A stretch of DNA of 64,000 nucleotides from Dethiosulfovibrio russensis. Its GTDB lineage: Bacteria > Synergistota > Synergistia > Synergistales > Dethiosulfovibrionaceae. The number at the start of each line of letters is the position of its first letter. Position 1 is the first letter of the stretch. Below the pieces are notes generated by a model. The model did not search any database and was not told the origin of the DNA. It saw only the letters and a program-made list of their open reading frames with translations. Positions 1 through 8,172 of the stretch are shown piece after piece. The position numbers and the translations under genes were made by a program. The stretch spans positions 62,001 through 126,000 of the forward strand of contig NZ_JAKGUG010000003.1 of NCBI RefSeq assembly GCF_021568855.1. Reading direction: 5' to 3'.

Positions 1-2
1 AT

Positions 3-689
3 TCCGCCGATAGGCTCACCGCCATCCTGAGCGACGTGGCGGATATTATAGGGGCAACCATCTTGAACGTGGCCAAACAGGACTACGAGCCTCAGGGCGC
101 CAGCGTCACGATGCTGATAGCGGAGGAACCCGTTCCTCCGGAGCTCAGAGGTAGCGAGTCGGAGAGAGAGCAGTCCGCTGCGCCGGGGCCTTTGCCCAAT
201 ACCGTGATAGGTCATCTCGACAAGAGCCACATAACGGTCCATACCTACCCGGAGCAACATCCGGATAACGGCATAAGCACCTTCAGGGCCGATATAGACG
301 TGTCCACCTGTGGAAGGATATCGCCTCTGAGGGCGTTAAATTACCTGATCCACAGGTTCAATCCCGATATCGCCTGTATAGATTATCGTGTAAGAGGGTT
401 CACCAGAGATATAGATGGCAATAAGTACTTCATCGATCACGACATAAACTCCATACAGGACTTTATCTCGAAGGACACCATAAACAGGTATAACATGTAC
501 GATGTCAACGTTTACCAGGAAAATCTTTTCTGCACCAGGATGACCCTCAGGGATTTCGACCTGGACGATTATCTGTTTCACATAAGTGCGGACGATATCC
601 GCCCCTCAAAGAAAAAGATAATCATGGACAAGATCAAGACGGAGATGGCGGAGATCTTCTCTGGAAGGAATCTGAAGTCCTTCAACTGA
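3..689 (+). CDS. speD: S-adenosylmethionine decarboxylase proenzyme (5' partial)
   Basis: Pyruvoyl-dependent enzyme that decarboxylates S-adenosylmethionine to make the aminopropyl donor for spermidine. The frame is open from the first bases of the window, and the upstream codons ([10 protein letters not shown]) still resemble the E. coli protein, so the GTG at 36 is not the true start and roughly 45 N-terminal residues lie outside. The self-cleavage site is visible as HLDKSHI, whose Ser becomes the pyruvoyl group; it is followed by HTYPE and DVSTCG. The layout is that of the long E. coli-like family rather than the short Bacillus/Thermotoga type. It ends at a bidirectional terminator shared with yedF. 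Spermidine synthase is not in view. Confidence 0.95.
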   Translation, partial: SADRLTAILSDVADIIGATILNVAKQDYEPQGASVTMLIAEEPVPPELRGSESEREQSAAPGPLPNTVIGHLDKSHITVHTYPEQHPDNGISTFRADIDVSTCGRISPLRALNYLIHRFNPDIACIDYRVRGFTRDIDGNKYFIDHDINSIQDFISKDTINRYNMYDVNVYQENLFCTRMTLRDFDLDDYLFHISADDIRPSKKKIIMDKIKTEMAEIFSGRNLKSFN

Positions 690-705
690 TAGATTACGAA
701 AGAAT

Positions 706-749
706 AAAAGACGGCAGGAAGATCGTTCGATCTTTCCTGCCGTCTTTTT
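706..749. terminator. Bidirectional terminator between speD and yedF
   Basis: A long hairpin with arms reading AAAGACGGCAGG and CCTGCCGTCTTT, a TTCG-type loop and one bulged A. It has a T-run on one side and an A-run on the other, so it can end transcription of both convergent genes. Confidence 0.9.
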
Positions 750-761
750 GATATTCAACGT

Positions 762-1394
762 TTACAGCGAGAGTATGGAATCGGCCTTTAGCATGGCCTC
801 GGAGATATCGAACATGTTGGATATCTCTCCGACTCCTACCTGATCGGCTATGCCGAAGTGGTTTACGCAGGTTCCGCAGACCAAGATTCTGCATCCCTTC
901 TTCTCCAGTTCGATGATGCTTTCGCAGGTCGAACTGTCCTTGAGGGCCAGTCTGACTCCCTCGTTCATGAAGGCCAGGGTCTCCGGTATAAGTTCGTCGT
1001 CCAGTTGATGAAGGGTTCCTAGAAAGCCTTTTATAAGGATCTCTCCCAGATCTCTATCGGCTCCTCCAAGGATGTCTTTGGTGATGATGACGGCTATGGC
1101 TTTGCTGTCGCCGGATGGTCCGTTACTTCCCCCTCGGGTGTCTTCGGACGGGCTAGTTCCATCTTCTCCCTCGGAAGGGCCGTCTCCCCTGATTCCCGTG
1201 ACAGCTATATCCAGGTCGTTTTCCGCCTCCAGGACCACCTCGAACCCCTTGCTTTTGAGCAGTCTCGTGACGTTCTGTCCGGCGATGGCGTTGTCCACTA
1301 TCACCTTGATCTCCGAGGCCCCCGCCTCTATGGCTTTCTTCGTCATTATCACAGGCTGAGGGCACATCTTTCCCCTGGCATCCACTGTTTGCAT
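762..1394 (-). CDS. yedF: YedF-family selenium metabolism protein (TusA-like plus DsrE-like)
   Basis: A 210-residue two-domain protein. Residues 1-75 are a TusA/SirA-like sulfur-carrier domain with the CPQP motif near residue 11. An acidic, Gly/Ser-rich linker follows. The C-terminal half is DsrE-like, with the pair in CGTCVNHFG near residue 173. This arrangement is the family annotated as putative selenium metabolism protein YedF, which tends to occur in genomes that make selenocysteine; its biochemical role is not settled. It lies divergent from selA-selB, which fits a role in selenium handling. The ATG has an AGGAGGT ribosome-binding site 8 nt upstream. The active position is Cys, not Sec. 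Confidence 0.88.
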   Translation of the reverse strand: MQTVDARGKMCPQPVIMTKKAIEAGASEIKVIVDNAIAGQNVTRLLKSKGFEVVLEAENDLDIAVTGIRGDGPSEGEDGTSPSEDTRGGSNGPSGDSKAIAVIITKDILGGADRDLGEILIKGFLGTLHQLDDELIPETLAFMNEGVRLALKDSSTCESIIELEKKGCRILVCGTCVNHFGIADQVGVGEISNMFDISEAMLKADSILSL

Positions 1395-1569
1395 TACGCT
1401 CGACCTCCTATGGATATTCTGTATGCAGCTGTTGCTCTAGGCTTGAAGCCTTCGGTCTGTTATCATCGATTGATCGAAAGGTCTTTCCATAACTGCAAAG
1501 AAATTATATCATTACTATTAACCTATTTCACCCCTGCGGGGGAATTCGTATCGGGTGGTGACGGTCCTA

Positions 1570-2973
1570 ATGGCGGACAGAGATATACAGGGACTTCTTC
1601 GTGGAATTCCCGCGATGGAGAAGGTTTTGAACGACGAGAGAACCTCTAGGTATCTCGAATATCTGGATAGAGAGGGACTGAAGGAGCTGTGTTCCTCCAT
1701 ATTGAACGATATGAGAGTCGAGATCCTGTCCGGAAAGAGAAAGCAATTTAAAGACGAGGATCTGTTTTCTTTATTGGATGACAGGGTCGAATCCATGTCC
1801 GCACCCAGCCTGAGATCGGTGGTGAACGGTACCGGAGTAGTGGTCCATACGAACCTTGGAAGGTCCTGCCTGTCGCCGGAGGCTGTAAGTGCGGTTTCCG
1901 AGGTCGCAGGTAGGTATAACACGCTGGAGTACGACCTGGAGGCGGGGGAAAGAGGTCAGAGGAACAGTCACGTGGAGTGGCTCCTCTGCAAGCTTACCGG
2001 AGCGGAGGCCGCCGTAGTAGTCAACAACAACGCCGGAGCCGTTCTTCTCTGCCTCGCCGCTCTCTCCGCCGGTCGATCGGCCGTGGTCTCCAGAGGGGAG
2101 CTGGTGGAGATAGGAGGTTCCTTCCGGATACCCGACATAATGACCTTTTCCGGAACCAGGCTGGTCGAGGTGGGAACCACGAACCGGACCCACCTGAGGG
2201 ATTACGAAAAGGCGATCGACGAGGATACTGCAATGGTTATGAAGGTCCACCCTTCCAATTTCAGGGTGGTGGGATTCCACAAGGAGGTATCTAGAGAGGA
2301 CCTGGCTGCCCTCGCTAGGGATAAGGGTGTTATCTTCATGGAGGATCTCGGCAGCGGTATATTGATCGATCCAGGCAAGCTGGGGCTCTCGGGAGAGCCC
2401 ACTGTCGGCGACTGTATCGATGCCGGAGTCGATCTGGTCACTTTTTCCGGAGATAAACTTTTGGGGGGACCTCAGATAGGGGCCGTGGTTGGAAAGAAAA
2501 AGCTGGTGGACTCGATTCGGACCTATCCTCTCCTAAGAGCTCTCAGGTGCGATAAGATGACTTTGGCAGCTCTCGAGGCCACCTTGAGGCTGTATCTCAG
2601 AGGAAGTTGGAACGAGATACCTACCTTGGCCATGCTCTCTCTCGACGGAGATGCGATAAAAGAGAGATGTCGATCTCTCATGGAGGCTCTGGAACCGGTT
2701 CTCGAAGGGGCCCATATGGAGGTCGTAGCGGTGGACGACGCAGTCGGAGGAGGGGCCTTCCCTGCCACGGCTGTTCCCGGATTTGCTCTATCCATATCCT
2801 TGCCCGATCTGAGCTCCGGAACTATTCAGGAAAGGCTCAGGTCCTGCGACGAACCTGCGGTGGTCGGGGCTAGAGACGGTAGGATCTTGATCCACGGCAG
2901 GACCCTGATGGAGGGAGACCTGGACCGATTGGTTCGAGCTTTTACGTCTATCCTGGAGGAGGAGTCGAGATGA
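1570..2973 (+). CDS. selA: L-seryl-tRNA(Sec) selenium transferase
   Basis: PLP-dependent enzyme that converts seryl-tRNA(Sec) to selenocysteyl-tRNA(Sec) using selenophosphate from SelD. The PLP lysine sits in FSGDKLLGGPQIG, near residue 296 of the chosen start. The NGTGVVVHTNLGRS segment, typical of SelA, is near residue 80. The frame opens at GTG 1555, but ATG 1570 gives the usual N-terminus and has a GGTGG-like site upstream. Length (467 aa) is normal. The stop overlaps the selB start by 4 bp (ATGA), so the two genes are translationally coupled. No tRNA(Sec) gene was found in this window. Confidence 0.95.
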   Translation: MADRDIQGLLRGIPAMEKVLNDERTSRYLEYLDREGLKELCSSILNDMRVEILSGKRKQFKDEDLFSLLDDRVESMSAPSLRSVVNGTGVVVHTNLGRSCLSPEAVSAVSEVAGRYNTLEYDLEAGERGQRNSHVEWLLCKLTGAEAAVVVNNNAGAVLLCLAALSAGRSAVVSRGELVEIGGSFRIPDIMTFSGTRLVEVGTTNRTHLRDYEKAIDEDTAMVMKVHPSNFRVVGFHKEVSREDLAALARDKGVIFMEDLGSGILIDPGKLGLSGEPTVGDCIDAGVDLVTFSGDKLLGGPQIGAVVGKKKLVDSIRTYPLLRALRCDKMTLAALEATLRLYLRGSWNEIPTLAMLSLDGDAIKERCRSLMEALEPVLEGAHMEVVAVDDAVGGGAFPATAVPGFALSISLPDLSSGTIQERLRSCDEPAVVGARDGRILIHGRTLMEGDLDRLVRAFTSILEEESR

Positions 2974-4883
2974 CCGAGGAGATGTCTCTAGTAATAGGTA
3001 CTGCCGGGCATATAGACCACGGGAAAACCCATCTGGTTAAGGCCTTGACCGGCGTGGACTGCGACAGGTTGTCGGAGGAACGGAAACGGGGGATAACCAT
3101 AGAGCTCGGCTTTGCTCCTCTGGAGCTTCCCAGCGGCCGAGTGGTCAGCGTGATAGATGTTCCCGGACACGAGAAGTTCATAAGACAGATGGTGGCGGGG
3201 GCCTCCGGTCTGGACGCCGTTTTGCTCGTGGTGGCCGCCGACGAGGGGGTTATGCCTCAGACCAGAGAGCATTTGGACATAATAGAGCTCCTCGGGGTTC
3301 GCGAGGGATTCGTGGTTTTGACTAAGGCTGACCTGGTCGATGAGGAGATGCTGGAGTTAGCGACGGACGATGTTCAGGATCTGGTCAAGGGGACCTTTCT
3401 TCAGGACAAGCCTATACTGGCTGTTTCCTCCGTAACGGGAGACAACCTGAGCGCCGTTATGGACGAGATGGACAAGCTTGTGGACGAGGTCGTCCCCAGA
3501 GATAGAGAAGGGGCCTTCTTTATGCCTATAGACCGATCCTTTCCCGTGGCGGGGTTCGGAACCGTTGTGACCGGAACGGCCTACAGAGGCAGGGTTTCCC
3601 AGGGCGACGATATGGAGATATTGCCGGCGGAGTTGGACACCCGAGTTAGAAGCCTACAGGTTCACGGTTCTTCTGTCGATTCTGCCGAGGCAGGTCAGAG
3701 GGTGGCCATGAGTCTGAACGGTCTTTCCGTGGATCAGCTCAACAGAGGAGACGTCGTGTGTGCCTCCGGCGTGTTCAGGGCGTCCAGCTGTCTGGACGTG
3801 GGGTTGAAGGTCTTGCCGGGGGCTATAGAGGGAATTTCCCATTGGCAGAGGCTCAGGGTCCACCTGGGAACCTCGGACGTGTTGGCGAGGGTGGCTTTTC
3901 TGGACAGAAAGGAACTTCTTCCCGGAGAGGAGGCGGTCGCTCAGCTCGTCCTGGAGGAACCGGTCGTCGCCTCCATATGTCAGAGGTTTGTCGTCCGCTT
4001 TTACAGTCCCCTAAGGACTATAGGCGGAGGAGAGGTCCTCTCCCCCTACGGGAAAAAAGCTCGAGGGAGAAGGGCGAGAGAGGAGGCCGTCGCCAGGCTG
4101 GAGGCGTTGATGGCCTCCGATTCCAGAGAGGATCGCATAGCGGCCCTGGTGGATTTTCATGAAAGGATCCCCTTCGACGACCTGATAGTGCAGACCCAGG
4201 AGACCAGAAAAGGATTGGCTGAAATATTGAAGGATCTCCTGAAATCCAGGGGCGTATCGGTTATTTCCGTAGGCAACGGCATAGTCATCTCCGACGGAGA
4301 GAGAGTCCGACTGGAGGGCTCTATCCTGAAACGGCTGGAGACCTTTCATGAAGAGCACCCTCATCAGGAGGGGGAGGCTGCCGACAGGCTGGTGAACGGT
4401 CTTTTTATCGACGAAGACAGAAAATTCGGCCGTTCCTTCGTCGGATGGATGGTAGAGGGGGGGGCACTGATATCCAAAGAATCCCTGCTCTCTCTTCCCG
4501 GGTTCGAGAAAGAGGACGATCAGGCTTTTCAGGCGAAGGTGGAAGCCCTGAAGGGACTGTGCGACGAGGCGGGGTTCCAACCGCCGGTTTTGACCGATTG
4601 TCCTAAAGCCCTCGGAATGGACGAAAATGAGTTCTCCCGTTTACTGACCGATGTCAGACGGATGGGGTTGTTCTCCGTGGTGGATGGGACCTTCCTGCTA
4701 TCCTCCGATGTGGAGAGACGGTTAGTATCAGCTCTTAGGGAGGTAGACGGAGGTATAACCATAGCTTCCGTGAGGGATATAACCGGAAGCAGTAGAAAGT
4801 TTGTCCTGCCTCTCTTGGAGTATCTCGATGGCAAGGGGGTTACCAGAAGGGTGGGAGATAGAAGGATAATCTTAGGTGGTTAA
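2970..4883 (+). CDS. selB: Selenocysteine-specific translation elongation factor
   Basis: GTPase that carries selenocysteyl-tRNA(Sec) to UGA codons marked by a SECIS hairpin. The N-terminal EF-Tu-like G domain shows GHIDHGKT (13-20), DVPGHE (about 64) and LTKAD (about 117). Beta-barrel domains follow. The last 250 or so residues form the winged-helix array that binds the SECIS RNA. The 637-residue length is full size. It overlaps selA by 4 bp. Its likely target in this window is the selD UGA. Confidence 0.96.
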   Translation: MTEEMSLVIGTAGHIDHGKTHLVKALTGVDCDRLSEERKRGITIELGFAPLELPSGRVVSVIDVPGHEKFIRQMVAGASGLDAVLLVVAADEGVMPQTREHLDIIELLGVREGFVVLTKADLVDEEMLELATDDVQDLVKGTFLQDKPILAVSSVTGDNLSAVMDEMDKLVDEVVPRDREGAFFMPIDRSFPVAGFGTVVTGTAYRGRVSQGDDMEILPAELDTRVRSLQVHGSSVDSAEAGQRVAMSLNGLSVDQLNRGDVVCASGVFRASSCLDVGLKVLPGAIEGISHWQRLRVHLGTSDVLARVAFLDRKELLPGEEAVAQLVLEEPVVASICQRFVVRFYSPLRTIGGGEVLSPYGKKARGRRAREEAVARLEALMASDSREDRIAALVDFHERIPFDDLIVQTQETRKGLAEILKDLLKSRGVSVISVGNGIVISDGERVRLEGSILKRLETFHEEHPHQEGEAADRLVNGLFIDEDRKFGRSFVGWMVEGGALISKESLLSLPGFEKEDDQAFQAKVEALKGLCDEAGFQPPVLTDCPKALGMDENEFSRLLTDVRRMGLFSVVDGTFLLSSDVERRLVSALREVDGGITIASVRDITGSSRKFVLPLLEYLDGKGVTRRVGDRRIILGG

Positions 4884-4888
4884 AAAAT

Positions 4889-4917
4889 TTGAATTTTTTG
4901 GATGGATATGTTAGAAT
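4889..4917 (+). promoter_or_regulatory. Sigma-70-type promoter for veg-ispE-purR
   Basis: TTGAAT, a 17-bp spacer and TAGAAT, lying just after the selB stop and about 30 bp before the veg start codon. Confidence 0.75.
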
Positions 4918-4949
4918 GTCCTTATCCCTGTGAAAAGAGGAGGACTCTC

Positions 4950-5204
4950 ATGGCCTGTTCCATTCAATCGATTCGTCAGAGGGTGGCTCGATACAAGGGA
5001 AACACGGTGCGGTATCGTGCCACCAAGGGACGTCGCAAGACGGAGGAAAGGCGAGGGGTGATTTTGGAGACATACCCGTGTCTTTTCACCCTTTACGTGG
5101 AATCTCAACACAGCAAGGTTTCCTTCAGTTACGCTGAGTTGTTGACAAAAGAGGTGGAACTGGAGCTTATCAAGGATAACGCCAGGACCTCCGAGTTTCT
5201 TTGA
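4950..5204 (+). CDS. veg: Veg family protein
   Basis: A small basic protein (84 aa from this start) matching the Veg family: an N-terminal SIQSIRQRVARYKG segment and a core containing GRRKTEERRGVILETYP. In Bacillus subtilis Veg affects biofilm matrix expression; its molecular action is uncertain, and its role here is unknown. The frame is open further upstream, but ATG 4950 has GAGGAGG 7 nt before it and a strong promoter just upstream, so it is preferred. It starts a veg-ispE-purR unit that keeps the Bacillus order. Confidence 0.88.
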   Translation: MACSIQSIRQRVARYKGNTVRYRATKGRRKTEERRGVILETYPCLFTLYVESQHSKVSFSYAELLTKEVELELIKDNARTSEFL

Positions 5205-5234
5205 TCAGCATTCTTTTTCAGGAGTGATTCTATC

Positions 5235-6089
5235 ATGGAGATCCTTGTTCCCAGCGACGGTAAGATAAATCTATCGTTGAGAATCGTCGGCCGAAGGGAA
5301 AACGGCTATCACGATCTGGTATCGGTTTTCATGAGGATGCCGTCGTTGGAGTCCCTGAGCATCGTTCCGTTAAAAAAGCAAGATGTCGATGATGTCGTAG
5401 AGGTGAGAAATATACCGATAGACGGCGTCAATTTAGTCAAGAGGGTGATCGATCTTCTCCGTGGAGGAGGAGTTTCGGTCCCCTCTCTCTCGGTGTCCAT
5501 AAATAAGGAAATTCCTCCCGGAACGGGTCTTGGATGCGGTTCCGGGAACGGCGTGGCCGTATATAAGTGGATCGAGTCGTGTCGCGAGAACGTACCTCAT
5601 CCGGATGTCCTGGCTTCTGTAGGGGCGGATCTGCCTTTTTTCGCCCAAGACGTATCTCTGGCCCTGGTCGAGGGAGTTGGGGAGGACGTGAGCTTTCTCC
5701 CCCCTTTGGAGCTAGACTGCGCCCTCTTGATCCCAATTTGGCGTTCCGCTACGTTAGAGGCCTACGGGGCTCTCGACCGCTGCTTTTCAGGTGTTTGGCC
5801 CAAGGGGCCGGAAGAGGCCCGACAGGAGGCCCTATCCATAGTAGAGGGGCTCTCCAAAGGATCTAAAATCGGCCTTCTTCCCAACGATTTTATGAAACCT
5901 CTTATGGCCTCCTATCCCGAATACAGGTCGATTTTCGACAGTATAGAAATCTCCGGAGCCTTGGCCTGGGGTCTCAGCGGCAGCGGCAGTGCGGTTTTTG
6001 CCTTATATCGAAAAGGTAGTCTTGTAAAGGGTAGATTAGGTCACCTTTATGGGCTTGAATGTGTCGAAAAAATAATATTGGTGGAGTGA
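5235..6089 (+). CDS. ispE: 4-diphosphocytidyl-2-C-methyl-D-erythritol kinase
   Basis: GHMP-family kinase of the methylerythritol phosphate route to isoprenoids; it phosphorylates CDP-methylerythritol with ATP. The N-terminal KINLSLRIVGRRENGYH is the usual substrate region. The ATP-binding loop reads PPGTGLGCGSGN, with some change from the canonical PxGxGLGGGSSD. GADLPFF and the C-terminal GLSGSGSAVFAL segment are also present. Length (284 aa) is typical. It lies 30 bp after veg and 9 bp before purR, so the three genes probably share the veg promoter. Confidence 0.93.
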   Translation: MEILVPSDGKINLSLRIVGRRENGYHDLVSVFMRMPSLESLSIVPLKKQDVDDVVEVRNIPIDGVNLVKRVIDLLRGGGVSVPSLSVSINKEIPPGTGLGCGSGNGVAVYKWIESCRENVPHPDVLASVGADLPFFAQDVSLALVEGVGEDVSFLPPLELDCALLIPIWRSATLEAYGALDRCFSGVWPKGPEEARQEALSIVEGLSKGSKIGLLPNDFMKPLMASYPEYRSIFDSIEISGALAWGLSGSGSAVFALYRKGSLVKGRLGHLYGLECVEKIILVE

Positions 6090-6098
6090 TGGTGGATT

Positions 6099-6893
6099 AT
6101 GAGAGGACAACGCACCGGGAGGCTTATAAGGATAGTATCTAAACTTCTGACCTGCCCTTCGCGCCAATTCTCGGTTACGTCGTTGGCAGACGATTTCGAT
6201 GTGTCCAAGACTGTGGTAAGCGACGACGTTTCCATCATAGACGAGGCCCTTCAGGTTGAGGGGTTGGGTCGGGTTCGAGTCGATAGAGGCAGATCCGGAG
6301 GGGCTTTTTTCGTGCCTCAGGTGTCTAGAGCTAGGAGGGAGGCTTTTCTGGCTCGACTTGCCGAGGTCCTTTCCAAGGAGGACAGGATTCTTCCCAGCGG
6401 ACTGATATACTATAGCGATATACTGTTCAACCCTAAATTTACCTGGGAGCTGGGGCTGATATTGGCCTCCGATTTTTACGATACCCGTCCGGATGTCGTG
6501 ATGACGTCGGAAGTGAAGGGTATACCGCTTGGGATGTTCACCGCTCAGGCGCTAGGCGTTCCGTTGGCCGTGTGTAGATTTAGGAACAGGGCAAGCGATG
6601 GACCCGCCGTATGCGTCCATTTCGCCACACAGACCGGAGATGTCCGTGCTATGTACATGGGGACCAAGCAGATATGTCAGGGCAGCAGAGTTTTGGTCAT
6701 AGACGATTTCATGCGAGGTGGAAGCACCGCTTCCGGAATGTGTCAGGTGGTCAGGGAGTTCAAAGCAGAGCTCGTCGGAATCGGGGTTTTTCTCGCCGCT
6801 CTGGAGCCTCGAAAAAAGGCCATAGAGAGTTATTCCGCCTTGCTTCGTCTGGATATGTCCGGTGAAGGGGCAAGGGTGTCCATCTCGGGCTGA
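6099..6893 (+). CDS. purR: PurR-type purine operon repressor (phosphoribosyltransferase fold)
   Basis: A Bacillus-type PurR, not the LacI-type PurR of E. coli. An N-terminal winged helix (about 1-75) contains SVTSLADDFDVSKTVVSDDV. The C-terminal type I phosphoribosyltransferase-like domain has a PRPP-binding loop, VLVIDDFMRGGSTASG, near residues 198-213. In Bacillus, PRPP binding lowers its affinity for PurBox DNA. Possible targets such as purB lie elsewhere in this window, but no clear PurBox pair was seen. The gene ends before the ferredoxin promoter. Confidence 0.93.
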   Translation: MRGQRTGRLIRIVSKLLTCPSRQFSVTSLADDFDVSKTVVSDDVSIIDEALQVEGLGRVRVDRGRSGGAFFVPQVSRARREAFLARLAEVLSKEDRILPSGLIYYSDILFNPKFTWELGLILASDFYDTRPDVVMTSEVKGIPLGMFTAQALGVPLAVCRFRNRASDGPAVCVHFATQTGDVRAMYMGTKQICQGSRVLVIDDFMRGGSTASGMCQVVREFKAELVGIGVFLAALEPRKKAIESYSALLRLDMSGEGARVSISG

Positions 6894-6913
6894 TCTTTTT
6901 GTATACATTCAGA

Positions 6914-6942
6914 TTGACGTCGGCGAAGCTATGGTATAGAAT
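6914..6942 (+). promoter_or_regulatory. Promoter for the ferredoxin gene
   Basis: TTGACG, a 17-bp spacer and TAGAAT, with the start codon 27 bp beyond the -10 box and a GAGGGGG ribosome-binding site between. Confidence 0.75.
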
Positions 6943-6969
6943 GCCCCACTATGAGGGGGGTGCCCTTGT

Positions 6970-7152
6970 ATGCGTGTCAGTATCGACAGCGATAAATGCA
7001 TTGGCTGTGGAGTGTGTGTCCAAATTTGTCCAGATGCCTTCACCCTTGACGAGTCGAAAGGGATAGCGAGGGTCCTTCGCCCTGAAGGGGCGGACTGTGT
7101 GGAGGAGGCCAGGGATAGTTGTCCCGTATCGTGCATAACGGTGGAGGAATAA
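6970..7152 (+). CDS. Ferredoxin with a single [4Fe-4S] cluster
   Basis: A 60-residue low-potential electron carrier in the cytoplasm. The cluster ligands are three Cys in CIGCGVC (from residue 10) and the Cys of SCPVSCI near the C-terminus; the extra Cys of QICP and a second C-terminal Cys may pair as a disulfide, as in the Thermotoga maritima ferredoxin that this sequence resembles. It is a plausible partner for the pyruvate:ferredoxin oxidoreductase encoded at 22385-25906. It is monocistronic, with its own promoter. Confidence 0.93.
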   Translation: MRVSIDSDKCIGCGVCVQICPDAFTLDESKGIARVLRPEGADCVEEARDSCPVSCITVEE

Positions 7153-7182
7153 AATAAAACCTCAAATCGGCGATTTTGCCTC

Positions 7183-7211
7183 TTGAACAAGACGATAGTA
7201 CCGGTTATAAT
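7183..7211 (+). promoter_or_regulatory. Promoter for the CAU tRNA
   Basis: TTGAAC, a 17-bp spacer and a perfect TATAAT, ending 12 bp before the tRNA 5' end. Confidence 0.85.
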
Positions 7212-7223
7212 AAGCGCCGTTCC

Positions 7224-7300
7224 GGGCCCATAGCTCAACTGGTCAGAGCCACCGGCTCATAACCGGAAGGTTCCAGGTTCGAGTCCTGGTGGGCCCACCA
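7224..7300 (+). tRNA. tRNA with CAU anticodon (elongator Met, or Ile2 after lysidine modification)
   Basis: A 77-nt cloverleaf starting GGGCCCA and ending TGGGCCC-A-CCA, with the CCA encoded. The anticodon arm is CCGG-CTCATAA-CCGG, giving CAU. The acceptor and anticodon stems resemble those often found in tRNA-Ile2, but sequence alone does not separate that from elongator Met. Initiator identity is unlikely because the anticodon stem lacks the three G-C pairs (GGG/CCC). Confidence 0.95.
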
Positions 7301-7306
7301 AGAGCT

Positions 7307-7338
7307 AAGCCGTTCCTTCGGGAGCGGCTTTTTTTTTA
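7307..7338 (+). terminator. Terminator after the CAU tRNA
   Basis: A hairpin with arms AAGCCGTTCC and GGAGCGGCTT and a TTCG loop, followed by nine or more T. Confidence 0.9.
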
Positions 7339-7364
7339 GGAAAAACACGAGTGGGGGGAAAATA

Positions 7365-8138
7365 ATGGATATAGACGGCTTGGCCCGTGTGATGGAGGAA
7401 GTGGCTTCTTTGGCCTGGGCGGAGGATTGGGACAACTGTGGCGTTCTGTTGAGATCTCGATCGGGAAGGGTCGATCGTATCGCAGTCGCCCTCGATCCTA
7501 CGGCGGAGGTCGTTCGATCGGCCTCCAGCGCTGGGTGCGACTGTCTCGTCACCCATCATCCTCTTATCTTCTCTCCCCTCCGGCGTCTTGATCCTTCGAT
7601 ACCTTCCAACGCGGCGATCTTCGACTTGATAGAGAAGGATATGTCGATCCTCTGTTGCCATACCAGTTGGGATAATTCCCCGGCAGGGACGAATGTCTCT
7701 CTGGCGAACTCGATAGGATTAGGCTCGGTGGAGCCGATGCTGTTCGAGAACAGAGGATGGGGGGTAGGGGCGGTAGGAAGACTGGAGCCCCGTTCTTTCA
7801 GGACCCTCGCTTTGTCGGCGAAGGATCGATGGCGACTTTCATTCGCCCGACTTCACGGAGACCCTAACAGGACGATCTCTAAGATCGCTTTGTGCGGTGG
7901 ATCGGGAGGTTCTCTGTGGAGAGATGCTCTGGCTGCCGGAGCCGAAGTGTATATAACGGCAGACGTGAAGTATCACGATGTGCAGGATGCCGTAGCTTCC
8001 GGACTGTCGGTCCTGGAGGTTGATCACGGCGAGATGGAATGGGCTTCCATGGGGGATTTGGCCGCTCACGTAGGTAGGTTGTCCGGATTGGATACCCTAT
8101 TGCTGGAGAGACCGTCCTGTTCGGGAGAGCTCGTTTAA
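7365..8138 (+). CDS. Nif3-like dinuclear metal-centre protein (DUF34)
   Basis: A member of the NIF3/YqfO/YbgI family, often mislabelled GTP cyclohydrolase I type 2; the cellular function is not settled. Visible family features are the N-terminal AWAEDWDNCGVLL, the metal-binding segment CLVTHHPLIF near residue 66, CHTSWDNSPAGTN near residue 100 and C-terminal VDHGEMEWASM. These His, Asp and Glu residues hold the two metal ions. Its 257 residues match the short form without the PII-like insert. It lies just after the tRNA terminator and 34 bp before trpS. Confidence 0.88.
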   Translation: MDIDGLARVMEEVASLAWAEDWDNCGVLLRSRSGRVDRIAVALDPTAEVVRSASSAGCDCLVTHHPLIFSPLRRLDPSIPSNAAIFDLIEKDMSILCCHTSWDNSPAGTNVSLANSIGLGSVEPMLFENRGWGVGAVGRLEPRSFRTLALSAKDRWRLSFARLHGDPNRTISKIALCGGSGGSLWRDALAAGAEVYITADVKYHDVQDAVASGLSVLEVDHGEMEWASMGDLAAHVGRLSGLDTLLLERPSCSGELV

Positions 8139-8172
8139 CCTGACTGGGTGAGGAAAGGAGCTTCTTCTAGAT

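Noticed and set aside
1395..1569. A possible tRNA(Sec) gene between yedF and selA
   Set aside because: No long acceptor stem, TTCGA arm or UCA anticodon loop could be found in this gap; it holds only short palindromes such as AGGCTTGAAGCCT.
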